In this document: positions 16,199 through 24,547 of the stretch, in pieces
How positions within the stretch are numbered: the stretch's first letter is position 1
Layout: each line of letters begins with the position of its first letter
Source of the DNA: Kocuria rosea subsp. polaris
GTDB taxonomy: Bacteria > Actinomycetota > Actinomycetes > Actinomycetales > Micrococcaceae
Reading direction: 5' to 3'
Assembly (NCBI RefSeq): GCF_001483755.1
Contig: NZ_LQBK01000023.1
Location: forward strand, 1 to 64,000
Length of the DNA stretch: 64,000 bases
Position numbers and translations under genes: made by a program
The notes under the pieces: model-generated
Told to the model about the DNA's origin: nothing
What the model saw: the letters and a program-made list of their open reading frames with translations, nothing else
The model's database searches: none

Positions 16199-17185
16199 TC
16201 AGGGCTGGGAGGCGTGCCGCTCGAGGACGTCGGGCAGTTTCGGGACGGTGGCGATGACGGCGTCGCGGATCTTCCAGTCCAGGCCCAGCAGTCCGGTCCG
16301 GGCCGCGTCCAGCCGTTCGGGGGTCGCGGTCTCCAGGGGCTCGGGCACCACGAAGCCTTCGACGTGGAAGACCTGGCCCTCGTCCCGGACCCGGGCCCCG
16401 GCGGTGCGCACCCAGTCCAGCGACCGCAGGTACGCGTCGATCTCGCCCAGCAACGGGTGCGGGTCCTGGTTGTCGATGCTGGTGGGGCGGGCGTCGATCA
16501 GTCCGGCCACCGCGGCCTTCAGGTTGGTGATGCCGTCCTTGAGGATCGAGGTGGCGACCACGATCGCGGCCGCGGCGTCGGCCCACCACCACCCCAGGCC
16601 GATCCCGGCCACGCCCACCAGCACGGCCAGGGAGGTCATCCAGTCGGCCTTGTTCATGTCCGCGTCGGCGTAGAGGACCTTGTTGTGTAGCGGCGGGGCG
16701 AGCTTGAGCTTCATCCGCCCCAGGATCACCGGGGGGACCGCAGTGATCACCATCGCGGCCATCATCAGCCAGCCCAGCCAGATCGTGGTGCCGAAGAGCT
16801 GGATCCCGCCGATGGTGGGGTGCTCGGCGGTGATCAGCTTCAGGGCGGAGTCCACGATGAGGTACCCGCCCATCATGACCAGGGCGGTCGAGGCGACCAC
16901 GTGGGAGATGCCGATGGCCCGGTGGTAGCCGAAGGGGCGTTCGGCGGTGGCCGGCTTCCGGGTGACGTGCACCCCGATCAGGAAGGCGATCGGGGGGATG
17001 AAGGAGAGCATGTCCTCGATCCAGGCGGTCTTCATCGCCTGGGAGTTGCCCAGCACGAGGTAGACCAGTCCCACGATGACCACCAGGGCGGCGATGGTGA
17101 TCCACTCCAGCCGCACCGCCCTGCGCAGGTGCCCGGCGATCTCCTCGGGGAGGGGCTCGTCGTCGACATTGTGGCGGGCTGCCAT
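16199..17185 (-). CDS. cation diffusion facilitator (CDF) transporter
   Basis: A 328-residue protein with six predicted helices (about residues 27-47, 59-78, 97-119, 131-152, 185-203 and 208-225) and a cytosolic C-terminal domain (DPHPLLGEIDAYLRSLDWVRTAG). YADADMNKADWMTSLAV is the CDF second metal-site helix, and WIEDMLSFIPPIAFL is a degenerate first site. It would export Zn, Co, Fe or a similar divalent ion. Its start overlaps the stop of the upstream solute-binding lipoprotein by one base (TGATG), implying coupled translation. Confidence 0.8.
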   Translation of the reverse strand: MAARHNVDDEPLPEEIAGHLRRAVRLEWITIAALVVIVGLVYLVLGNSQAMKTAWIEDMLSFIPPIAFLIGVHVTRKPATAERPFGYHRAIGISHVVASTALVMMGGYLIVDSALKLITAEHPTIGGIQLFGTTIWLGWLMMAAMVITAVPPVILGRMKLKLAPPLHNKVLYADADMNKADWMTSLAVLVGVAGIGLGWWWADAAAAIVVATSILKDGITNLKAAVAGLIDARPTSIDNQDPHPLLGEIDAYLRSLDWVRTAGARVRDEGQVFHVEGFVVPEPLETATPERLDAARTGLLGLDWKIRDAVIATVPKLPDVLERHASQP

Positions 17186-17670
17186 CACGGCTGCCCTGCC
17201 TGATCGTGAAGGAACCGGTCGAGGTCCAGCAGGAACGCGTTCTCGCCCTTGCGCACGGCCATCACGTGCTTCTCCTTCTGCCCGAACTCGTCGGTGGTCT
17301 GCGTGTAGGGGCGGGTGAGCCCGACCTTCTTCTTCCACGGGGTCTTGTCGGTGAGCCCGCCGATCATCATGTCGAGCCGGCCGTGCTCGAGCTGGTCCAC
17401 CAGCTCCTCCTCCCCGTCGGCGGTCCATACCACCTCGGCGTCCAGGGTCCGCGCGTAGTCCTCCACCAGGGCCACCTCGCGCCCGGACGGGGATGGGCCC
17501 TCCACGGACACGAAGGGCTCGTTGTGCGAGATCCCGACCCGCAGCACGGTACCGCTGACCCGCTCCAGCGTCCGGTGCGGATCGGCCGGATAAGGGCCCG
17601 CGCACCCGGCGAGCAGAAGCCCCAGGATCGCACCGACCCCAACGATCAGTGACCTGATGATCGGACTCAT
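17185..17670 (-). CDS. solute-binding-protein-like lipoprotein (short)
   Basis: A 161-residue lipoprotein with signal IIRSLIVGVGAILGLLLAGC (lipobox LAGC). The mature part resembles one lobe of family-3 solute-binding proteins: LRVGISHNEPFVSVEG, LVEDYARTLDAEVVW, LEHGRLDMMIGGLTDKTPWKK, VGLTRPYTQT. At 161 residues it is shorter than the usual 230 or more, so lobe 2 is incomplete. No ABC permease is adjacent; the overlapping CDF gene suggests a surface sensor or metal handling. TACCGT lies 6 nt before the ATG (17677-17682), giving a leaderless promoter that could serve both genes. Confidence 0.7.
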   Translation of the reverse strand: MSPIIRSLIVGVGAILGLLLAGCAGPYPADPHRTLERVSGTVLRVGISHNEPFVSVEGPSPSGREVALVEDYARTLDAEVVWTADGEEELVDQLEHGRLDMMIGGLTDKTPWKKKVGLTRPYTQTTDEFGQKEKHVMAVRKGENAFLLDLDRFLHDQAGQP

Positions 17671-17676
17671 GGCACC

Positions 17677-17682
17677 ACGGTA
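17677..17682 (-). promoter_or_regulatory. -10 hexamer TACCGT (leaderless start)
   Basis: On the minus strand TACCGT is followed by GGTGCC and the ATG of the lipoprotein gene. It falls in the 96-bp gap after the helical protein gene, so the lipoprotein-CDF pair may be transcribed separately. Confidence 0.45.
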
Positions 17683-17766
17683 GACCTGTTCGAGGCGGAT
17701 TGTCCCGTCCGGAGGGACCGGCAGTCTTCGGACTCTCGCAGTGCCGCCGGTGGGTCCTGCCACCAG

Positions 17767-18249
17767 TCAGCTGACGAGGATCTGGGTGGAGTTGACCTTG
17801 AGCATGGCGTTGGCCCAGCGGACCTGGCGCAGGGTGTCGGGGTGGCAGCGCTGGGTGACGTCGAGCAGGTCGTGGTGCTTGATGCCCTGGGCGGCCTGCG
17901 CGAGCATCTCCCAGTCGGCCGAGACCCCGGAGGCCATGGTGTAGACCTCTCGCAGGTCGATGAGCATCAGCAGCGCGGCGTGACTGCGCCGGCCGATGAG
18001 CTCGCTGCTCTTCTCCCGCAGCTTCTCCGTGAGGCCGGGCTCGCCTTCGGGTTCCGGGTCGAGGTCCTGGCCGTAGTGCCGGCCGATCTCGGCAATCTCC
18101 CGAACGTGGTGCTGGGACCAGCGGGCGAGATCTCGGCCCAGGTGGTAGATCTCGTGGTCGACCTTGTGGCGTTCGGAGACGTGCAGCAGCTTCTGCGCCA
18201 GGTCGTTCTCGGAGCGGTGGAGTTCGTGCAGGACCAGGCCGATCTTCAT
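17767..18249 (-). CDS. predicted all-helical protein, partner of molybdopterin oxidoreductase
   Basis: Not a family I can name with confidence. The 160 residues are largely amphipathic helix with many His/Glu/Asp (ELHRSENDLAQKLLHVSERH, EIYHLGRDLARWSQHHVREI), reminiscent of ferritin-like four-helix bundles, and AMLKVNSTQILVS at the end. It overlaps the preceding molybdoenzyme gene by 4 nt (ATGA), so the two are translationally coupled and probably functionally linked, for example as chaperone, subunit or redox partner. Confidence 0.75.
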   Translation of the reverse strand: MKIGLVLHELHRSENDLAQKLLHVSERHKVDHEIYHLGRDLARWSQHHVREIAEIGRHYGQDLDPEPEGEPGLTEKLREKSSELIGRRSHAALLMLIDLREVYTMASGVSADWEMLAQAAQGIKHHDLLDVTQRCHPDTLRQVRWANAMLKVNSTQILVS

Positions 18250-20711
18250 CGCAGTGCCTCCGCGGTGGTGTCGTGGACATTCTCATCGGCTGCTGCCGAG
18301 GGGTTGCCGGCGGTGCGGTGACCCACGTCGGACACTGGGGCCGAGGCCGTGGTGGTCGGGGCCCGGGAGGGGCCCTCGGCCGCGGCGATCTTGGTGATCC
18401 TGGCGGCGGCGGTCTTGAAGATCGGCTGCTTGGAGGCCGCGTCCCAGTCGGTGATGGTCAGCTCGTTGGCCGCCCGCCCGGCCTTGCCGGGCTCGTGCCC
18501 CCTCTTGGTGTCCCAGTATCCGTAGTGGAAGGGCAGGAACAGCACCCCGGTGCGGATCTCGGTGATCCGCGCCGTGGCCTGCACCGATCCCCTCGGGGTG
18601 CTGATCTGGGTCAGGTCGCCCTCGCTGATGCCGGTGGCGGCGGCGTCACCGGCGGAGAGCTCCACCCACACTTCCGGGGCGGCGTCCTGCAGCTGCGGCG
18701 CGCGGGCGGTCTTGGTGCGGGTGTGGAAGTGGTAGAGGGTGCGCCCGGTGATCAGCTGCAACGGGAACTCCTGGCTGGGCATCTCGTGGGGCGGCAGGTA
18801 CTCGGCGGCCTTGAGCATCGCTTTGCCCGACGGGTTCAGTGCTTTGTACTCGGCCGGCTCCAGCGGTGCGCCGGTGACCAGGTCCCGGCCGTAGCTCTCG
18901 CAGTACTCCGGATCGGACCAGAACGCCCCGTCGACGTAGATGTGTTCAGAACCATCGGGGTGCTCGTCGTTGCAGGGCCACTGGATGCCGGAGCCGCCGC
19001 GCAGCTTGTCGTAGCTGAGACCGGTGTAGTCGCAGGGCCGTCCACGGGTGCACTCCTTCCAGGCCTCGAAGGCCGATTCGGGGTCGTGCCACTTGATCAG
19101 CGGCTCCCCGTCCTTGTCCTTCAGGCCGAGGCGGTGGGCGTAGTCGAGGAAGATGTCCAGGTCCGGTCTCGCCTCCCCGGGCGGGTCCACGGCTTTCTCC
19201 GACAGGTGCACGGTGCGGTCCACGTTGGTGAAGGTCCCGGTCTTCTCGCCCCAGGTCGCCGCCGGCAGCACCACGTCGGCCAGCTGGGCGGTCTCGGACA
19301 GGAAGATGTCCTGGACCACCAGGAACAACCGCTTCTGCTGCAGGATCGAACGGATCCGGGCCAGCTCCGGCAAGGACACGGCAGGGTTGGTGCCGCTGAC
19401 CCAGAGCATGCGGATGGAGCCGTCCTCGACGTAGCGCATCATCTGCATCACGTGGGTGGGCGGGGAGTAGTGCGGGATCTGGAACGGTTCGACGTTCCAC
19501 ACCTTGGCGAGATCTGCGACGTGGGCGTCGTTGGACCAGTTGCGGAATGCGGGGAGGTCGCCGTCGCCGCCGCATTCGCGAGTGTTCTGGGCGGTGGGCT
19601 GACCGTTCATCTGCAGGATCCCGCAACCAGGTCTGCCGAGCATGCCGCGGATGATGTTGACGTTGTTCACCTGCACCGCTGCGGCGGTGGCCTGGTGGGA
19701 CTGGTAGAAGCCCTGCAGCACGGTGGACAGCAACCGCTGGGCACCTCCGATGATGCGGGCGGCTTCCCTGATCTGCTCGGCAGGAACGTCGCAGATCGTG
19801 GCCACGGCCTCCGGGGTGTACTCCTGCACCCTCTTCTCGAGCTCGGCGTAGCCCACGGCGTGGGCGTCGATGTAGTCGTGGTCGACCCAGTCGTGGGTGA
19901 TGATCTCGTGCAGCAACCCGTTCATGAGGGCGACGTTGGTGCCCGGGCGCGGGGCCAGGTGCACGGTGGCGTGCCGGGCGACCGGGGTGGGCCGGGGGTC
20001 CACGCAGATGACCTGCGGTGGATTGGGCCCGGCCAGGCGGTCCAGCACGCGCATCCACAGCACGGACTGGGTCTCGGCCATGTTGTGCCCGTACAGGGCG
20101 ATGACGTCGGCGTGGTCGATGTCGGTGTAGGAACCGGGCTGGCCGTCGGAGGCGAAGGACTCCTTCAGCGCGGCGGCGGCGGTGGCAGTGCACAGCCGGG
20201 TGTTGCCGTCCACGTGGTTGGTGCCCAGTCCGCCGTGGGCGAGGACACCCAGGGTGTAGTACTCCTCGGCGAAGAGCTGGCCGGTGGTGTAGAAGCCGAT
20301 CGCGCTGGCACCCTGTTCCTCCAGCAGATCCTGGGTGCGTCCCACGATCCGGTCCATGGCGGTGTCCCAGTCGGTCTCCACGAGCTTGCCACCCTTGCGG
20401 ACCAGCGGCCTGGTCAACCGGTCGCCGGAGGCGTTGGCCTGCCACCCGTAGAGATCCTTCACGCCCAGGCGCCCGTGGTTGACCCGGTCCACGGCCCGGC
20501 CCCGGACCCCGGCGATCTTTCCGTCCTTGACCCCGATGTCGAGAGCATCACCGTTGGAGTGCAGGATCGAAGCGGTCTGCACCCATCGGTCCATGTCCTC
20601 GGGGCCCAGCCCCTCGGCCAGGTGCGTGTCGACCCGCACCGGCCAGTCCTCCCCGGCGGCGTAGGGGGTTCGGGCGCCCCACGGTTCAGCGATCCGGTCC
20701 TTGCTCGTCAT
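18246..20711 (-). CDS. molybdopterin oxidoreductase lacking N-terminal Fe-S cysteines
   Basis: An 821-residue protein of the Mo-bisMGD (DMSO reductase/Nas/Nap/Fdh) superfamily: FYTTGQLFAEEYYTLG, HVDGNTRLCTATAAAALKESF (Cys174 is the likely Mo ligand), DVIALYGHNMAETQ, MLWVSGTNPAVS, DVVLPAATWGEKTGTFTN, and a C-terminal MGD domain ITGRTLYHFHTRTKT. The usual N-terminal CxxCxxxC and GRLCVK cysteines of the [4Fe-4S] cluster are missing: the region reads RWVQTASILHSNGDAL and GRLGVKDLYGW, and Cys174 is the first cysteine. Electron transfer must therefore differ from Nas/Nap. GGAGGGG precedes the ATG at 20711. Followed by the helical protein gene. Confidence 0.85.
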   Translation of the reverse strand: MTSKDRIAEPWGARTPYAAGEDWPVRVDTHLAEGLGPEDMDRWVQTASILHSNGDALDIGVKDGKIAGVRGRAVDRVNHGRLGVKDLYGWQANASGDRLTRPLVRKGGKLVETDWDTAMDRIVGRTQDLLEEQGASAIGFYTTGQLFAEEYYTLGVLAHGGLGTNHVDGNTRLCTATAAAALKESFASDGQPGSYTDIDHADVIALYGHNMAETQSVLWMRVLDRLAGPNPPQVICVDPRPTPVARHATVHLAPRPGTNVALMNGLLHEIITHDWVDHDYIDAHAVGYAELEKRVQEYTPEAVATICDVPAEQIREAARIIGGAQRLLSTVLQGFYQSHQATAAAVQVNNVNIIRGMLGRPGCGILQMNGQPTAQNTRECGGDGDLPAFRNWSNDAHVADLAKVWNVEPFQIPHYSPPTHVMQMMRYVEDGSIRMLWVSGTNPAVSLPELARIRSILQQKRLFLVVQDIFLSETAQLADVVLPAATWGEKTGTFTNVDRTVHLSEKAVDPPGEARPDLDIFLDYAHRLGLKDKDGEPLIKWHDPESAFEAWKECTRGRPCDYTGLSYDKLRGGSGIQWPCNDEHPDGSEHIYVDGAFWSDPEYCESYGRDLVTGAPLEPAEYKALNPSGKAMLKAAEYLPPHEMPSQEFPLQLITGRTLYHFHTRTKTARAPQLQDAAPEVWVELSAGDAAATGISEGDLTQISTPRGSVQATARITEIRTGVLFLPFHYGYWDTKRGHEPGKAGRAANELTITDWDAASKQPIFKTAAARITKIAAAEGPSRAPTTTASAPVSDVGHRTAGNPSAAADENVHDTTAEALR

Positions 20712-21094
20712 CGAGACCCCTCCGGTCCTGCCTCGGCCTGCTCCGGCACGGTGTCCGCGTCCGGACTGCTCCGACTCTACGCACGGCCCACGAAGGCCAA
20801 CAAGGGTGCTGACAAGAAGGGCAGAACGGAGTGGCGGCATCGGCGATGGCCTCGTCCCCGGCTCCAGCGCGCAGAACGGCTCGGTCACCGAGGCGGTGAT
20901 CCCCACTGTCCCGGCCACTGTGATCCTGCGGGGGCACCGGTTCGGCCTTCTCGCGACCACCGTGCTGGTCGGCTGGGGCGTCTACCGTCTCGTCCTCGAG
21001 GAGGTCGACGACGGGGGAGCAGCCCCGTCGGGCAGAACCACCGGGTGACCCCACGCGCCGGGTCGGCGTTCGACCGATCCGGCGATGCGGACGG
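20712..21094. other. intergenic region, possible 50-residue membrane ORF
   Basis: Mostly non-coding. On the plus strand a GTG ORF at 20896..21048 would encode one membrane helix (FGLLATTVLVGWGVYRLVL) and an acidic tail, with GC-rich third positions and a weak GAGG near the start. It could be a small membrane protein or chance; it is convergent with the serine hydrolase gene. Confidence 0.25.
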
Positions 21095-22423
21095 TCAGCG
21101 TTCCGGGTTGGGGGTGAAGGTGTGGCCCAGGGCGGTGGAGAGCCCCGCGAAGATCCGTGTGGCCGGAGTGGCGCAGGACAGGGTCCTGGGGTCGTCGGCC
21201 AACACCGGGGACTCCGGGCAGTCCCCGGAGGCGATGTCACTGGTGGCCTGCACGACCACGGTGGTGTCGGTGGTGGTGTCGTAGTAGACGGTGGTGTTGT
21301 AGCCGGGTTGTGTCCCGGTGTGCCCCACCCAGCCGTCGATGCATCCGAACCCCAGTCCGTAGCCGGACTCGGGTGGTCGGAACGAGGTGAGGCGCTCCCG
21401 CTGGGCCTCCGGGTCCAGCAGCCCGTGCCCGGTGCCCATGGCCCGGCCGTAGACCAGCAGGTCGTCCATGTCCGAGATCAGGGCCCCGGCGGTGTCTCCC
21501 CACGAGGGATTCCAGTGGGTGGCATCGGCCGGTGCTTCCGGGGTCGCGGTGTCGCCCTGGAGCGTGAAGCCCCGCGCGGAGGGTTCCGGCATCTCGGTCG
21601 AGTCCCCGGGCCAGGTGGTCTCGTCGAGGTCCAGCGGCTCGAAGATCTGCTCCTCCAGGACCTCCCCGACCGGCTGGTCGGTGACCTGCTCGATGACCAG
21701 GCCCAGCAGGATGTAGTTGGTGTTGGAGTAGTCGAACTGCTCACCGGGGGCGAACAGGGGGGATTCGGAGACGCCGACGGCGACCAGTTCCTCCGGGGTG
21801 AAGACCTGCTGCGGATCCGCGAAGAAGCGGTCCGTGAACCGAGTGCTGCGGGTGTAGCTGGCCACACCGCTGGTCATGTTGGCGAGCTGCCGCAGGGTGA
21901 TCCGCTCCCCGTTGGGGATGCCTTCGATGTAGTCGGCGACGGGGTCCTCCAGGGCGAGCTGTCCCTCCTCGGCCAGCTGCAGGATCAAGGTGGCGGTGAA
22001 GGGCTTGGTGACCGACCCGATGCGGGTGTGCACGCCGACCTGCATGGACTCCCCGGTGGCGGGGTCGGCCACCCCGTAGGCGGCCGTCCAGGTGCCCTCG
22101 GGGGAGGAGACGCCCACCACCGCACCGGGCGCGGACGCCTGGCCGAACGAGGCACGGGCGGCGGCATCCAACGTCGTCGCCAGCTCCTCGGGCAGGGGCT
22201 CGGCCATCTGCGCCGAGGGTTCCCGGGTGACGACGTCGTCGACGTCGGTGACACAGGCGTCGGAGCCGGTGGCCGACGCCGACGGGGTCGCTGAAGCGGC
22301 CGGAGCGGCCGCCGGCCCGGCGGGGGAGGACGGGGCGGCCGTTGCCCCGCCGGTCCCGAGGAGGAGCACCGCCGCCGTGGCGGCGGCGAACGCGGAACGC
22401 GGGGATCGTGCCGATGATGACAT
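21095..22423 (-). CDS. secreted serine beta-lactamase/D,D-carboxypeptidase-like hydrolase
   Basis: A 442-residue exported protein. Signal peptide (about residues 1-30, ending ATAAP), Ala/Pro/Ser-rich linker, then a class-C-type penicillin-recognising fold: SxxK as SVTK (Ser137-Lys140), YSN (YSNTNY, 232-234), and a late HTG (VGHTGTQPG). Cysteines at 57 and in the C-terminal part may be bonded. Probably a D-alanyl-D-alanine carboxypeptidase or esterase acting at the cell wall; true beta-lactamase activity cannot be inferred. GAGAGGAAG precedes the ATG. The 335 bp upstream (22424-22758) show no gene. Confidence 0.85.
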   Translation of the reverse strand: MSSSARSPRSAFAAATAAVLLLGTGGATAAPSSPAGPAAAPAASATPSASATGSDACVTDVDDVVTREPSAQMAEPLPEELATTLDAAARASFGQASAPGAVVGVSSPEGTWTAAYGVADPATGESMQVGVHTRIGSVTKPFTATLILQLAEEGQLALEDPVADYIEGIPNGERITLRQLANMTSGVASYTRSTRFTDRFFADPQQVFTPEELVAVGVSESPLFAPGEQFDYSNTNYILLGLVIEQVTDQPVGEVLEEQIFEPLDLDETTWPGDSTEMPEPSARGFTLQGDTATPEAPADATHWNPSWGDTAGALISDMDDLLVYGRAMGTGHGLLDPEAQRERLTSFRPPESGYGLGFGCIDGWVGHTGTQPGYNTTVYYDTTTDTTVVVQATSDIASGDCPESPVLADDPRTLSCATPATRIFAGLSTALGHTFTPNPER

Positions 22424-22758
22424 TGTCGTCTTCCTCTCGACCGGCGCAGGTCACCTCCGGTGAGGCCCCTGCACCCGGAGAACAGCGCTTCGGGTCCAGT
22501 CGTCATGGACGACGATGTCGACCCCTGGGCCCCACGTCACCGCGACAGCACATCCCGGCAGTACGCACAGACCAAGGAATCGATGGGATGACGGGCCGGT
22601 CCACGGCCCCGGACCGCGGGCCGGACCCGAAGAACTCCTGGGCCGGGCGGTGTCCCCAGCGTAGAACGGCCTTCCGGACCGGCCCGCTGACCTGTCCCGG
22701 ATCGTTACCCGACCACCGAAGATGACACCGTCGCGCAGCGGGTTGGGCCCAGGTGTGC

Positions 22759-23793
22759 TCAGACGGTGATGGCGATCTTTCCTCGCACTTGACCGGCCTC
22801 GAGTCGTGCCATGGCCTCAGCAGCCTGTTCCAACGGGTAGGTGCCGTCGACGTGCGGAGTCACTCGACCGGCCTCGATGAGCTCGGTGAGCCGTTGGAGG
22901 CCTGCGGTGCGGGTGGTGGACACGACGTTGGTGAACCGCTGGCCCACGAACGGGGAGAGGGCTGCTGCGCGCAGGGTCCGTCCCATGCCACCGGTGAGGC
23001 GGTCGCCCTCCTCCCCGCCCACGAGCACGGCCGTTCCGGTCGGTGCCAGGGCCCGGCGCAGCCGGGACAGCGGTGGGTTGCCGGCCAGGTCCAGGACGAG
23101 GTCGTAGTGGTGGGTTCCGTCGGCGAAGTCCTCGCGGGTGCGGTCGATGACGTGGTCCGCGCCCAGGGAGCGGACGTGGTCGACCGTGGCGGTGCTGGTC
23201 ACGGCGGTGACGTCTGCCCCGAAGGCCTTGGCCAGTTGCACGGCGTAGGACCCGACTCCGCCGGAGGCCCCGGTGATCAGCACCGTCTGCCCTGCCCGCA
23301 GGCGTCCGGCCCGTCCCAGGGCCTGCAGGGCGGTGGCTGCGGAGACCGGCACCACCGCCGCCTGCTCGGCGGTCAGGCTCCCCGGTGCGGGGGCGAGCTG
23401 ATCGGCCCGGGCCACGGCGTACTCGGCGAAAGAGCCGCGGGCTGCCCCGTACACCTCCTGCCCGACGGAGAGGCCGGTGACGGCGGCGCCGAGGGCCACG
23501 ACCGTGCCAGCGACTTCCATCCCGGCCACCGGGTTCCTCGGTGCCCGCAGCCCGAAGCCCAGGCGCAACAGGTAGGGCCGGCCCGTCATCAGGTGCCAGG
23601 TGCCCCGGTCCAGACCGGCCGCGCGCACGCGCAGGAGCACCTCCTTCTTGCCGGGCTCGGGCACCGGTATCCGTGCCAGGTGCAGGACCTCGGCAGGGCC
23701 GTACCTGTCGCGCACCACCGCGCGCATCGTGCTGTCCGGGGTGGGACCGGTCGTGCCCTGGCCCTCCACGGTGTGGTGTTCCTCAGCGGCCAT
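22759..23793 (-). CDS. NAD(P)-dependent alcohol dehydrogenase / quinone-oxidoreductase-like MDR protein
   Basis: A 344-residue zinc-less medium-chain reductase. GroES-like domain (KEVLLRVRAAGLDRGTWHLM), GMEVAGTVVALG, cofactor loop TGASGGVGSYAVQLAKAFGA (174-193), and the closing motif YPLEQAAEAMARLEAGQVRG. It is a paralogue of 3004..4002 with the same arrangement of blocks and an almost identical C-terminal ending. GAGGAG lies upstream of the ATG at 23793. The N-terminus carries about 20 extra residues relative to the paralogue's core. Confidence 0.85.
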   Translation of the reverse strand: MAAEEHHTVEGQGTTGPTPDSTMRAVVRDRYGPAEVLHLARIPVPEPGKKEVLLRVRAAGLDRGTWHLMTGRPYLLRLGFGLRAPRNPVAGMEVAGTVVALGAAVTGLSVGQEVYGAARGSFAEYAVARADQLAPAPGSLTAEQAAVVPVSAATALQALGRAGRLRAGQTVLITGASGGVGSYAVQLAKAFGADVTAVTSTATVDHVRSLGADHVIDRTREDFADGTHHYDLVLDLAGNPPLSRLRRALAPTGTAVLVGGEEGDRLTGGMGRTLRAAALSPFVGQRFTNVVSTTRTAGLQRLTELIEAGRVTPHVDGTYPLEQAAEAMARLEAGQVRGKIAITV

Positions 23794-23869
23794 GATGGTG
23801 CTCCTCTCCGGACCGGGTCCGGTCGGTGCCCGGGAGGGAACCCGGGGGCGAATCTGTGGACAGGTCTCC

Positions 23870-24176
23870 CCGCCGAGCCCAGGACGAGGATCTGGCCCAG
23901 GTGCTCGCCCAGCAGGGCCCCGTCGACCTGGTGCTGGGCAGTCCGGGCGGCCTCCACCGCGGTGCCGGTGGCGGAATCCCCCGGAGCGCAGATGGTGGCC
24001 AGGGGGACCACGAACACCCAGCGCAGGAACCCGATCACCGACGGCGCCGTGGCCGCGACGGCGAAGGCCAGGGCGCCGGGGACGGTTCCGGCTCTGCCGG
24101 TGCCCTTTCCTCCACGTTGCCGGGGAAACCACCCGATGCCGACGGTCGGAGCGGTCGGCTCGATCTGAGTTCCCAT
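23870..24176 (-). pseudogene. possible truncated DUF4386-like membrane protein
   Basis: A minus-strand frame from the ATG at 24176 reads as protein for about 100 codons: FAVAATAPSVIGFLRWVFVV, then EAARTAQHQVDGALLGEHLG. The LLGEHLGQIL block after a helix is reminiscent of DUF4386-like membrane proteins. It then degrades into Arg/Pro-rich sequence before the MDR gene. Probably a decayed or truncated neighbour of that MDR gene. The remainder of 23794-24547 holds an AT-rich spot (CTTTTATTAAGTG near 24211-24223) that may be a promoter. Confidence 0.3.
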
Positions 24177-24547
24177 GATCCGCCTGATGGCCGGCTCCGC
24201 ACCGGGACGGACCTTTTATTAAGTGTGCCGCCCGGTCGAGGCGGGTATCACCAGCTGGGTGCTCCTGCCGACACGAAGAAACCGAACGACCCATGCACCG
24301 GACAGTGGCCTCGCACTGCGTGCAACCTGCTCCGGCTCAGCAGGACTGCCATGCGACCCCCCTGTGATGCAACAGGGGGGGGTGGACCGTCCACTCGCCG
24401 GCCGGCGCGTGGGTCGCCGCGTCGGGGCACCGGACCCGGGGCCGGGTGCGGCGCCGTCGTCGGGCACTGTCCCGGGGCTTGGCATCCACGAGCCCGTGGG
24501 CGCATCCTGAAGCCAGGTCGACGGCGGGACTGGGGAGGCGGATTCCG

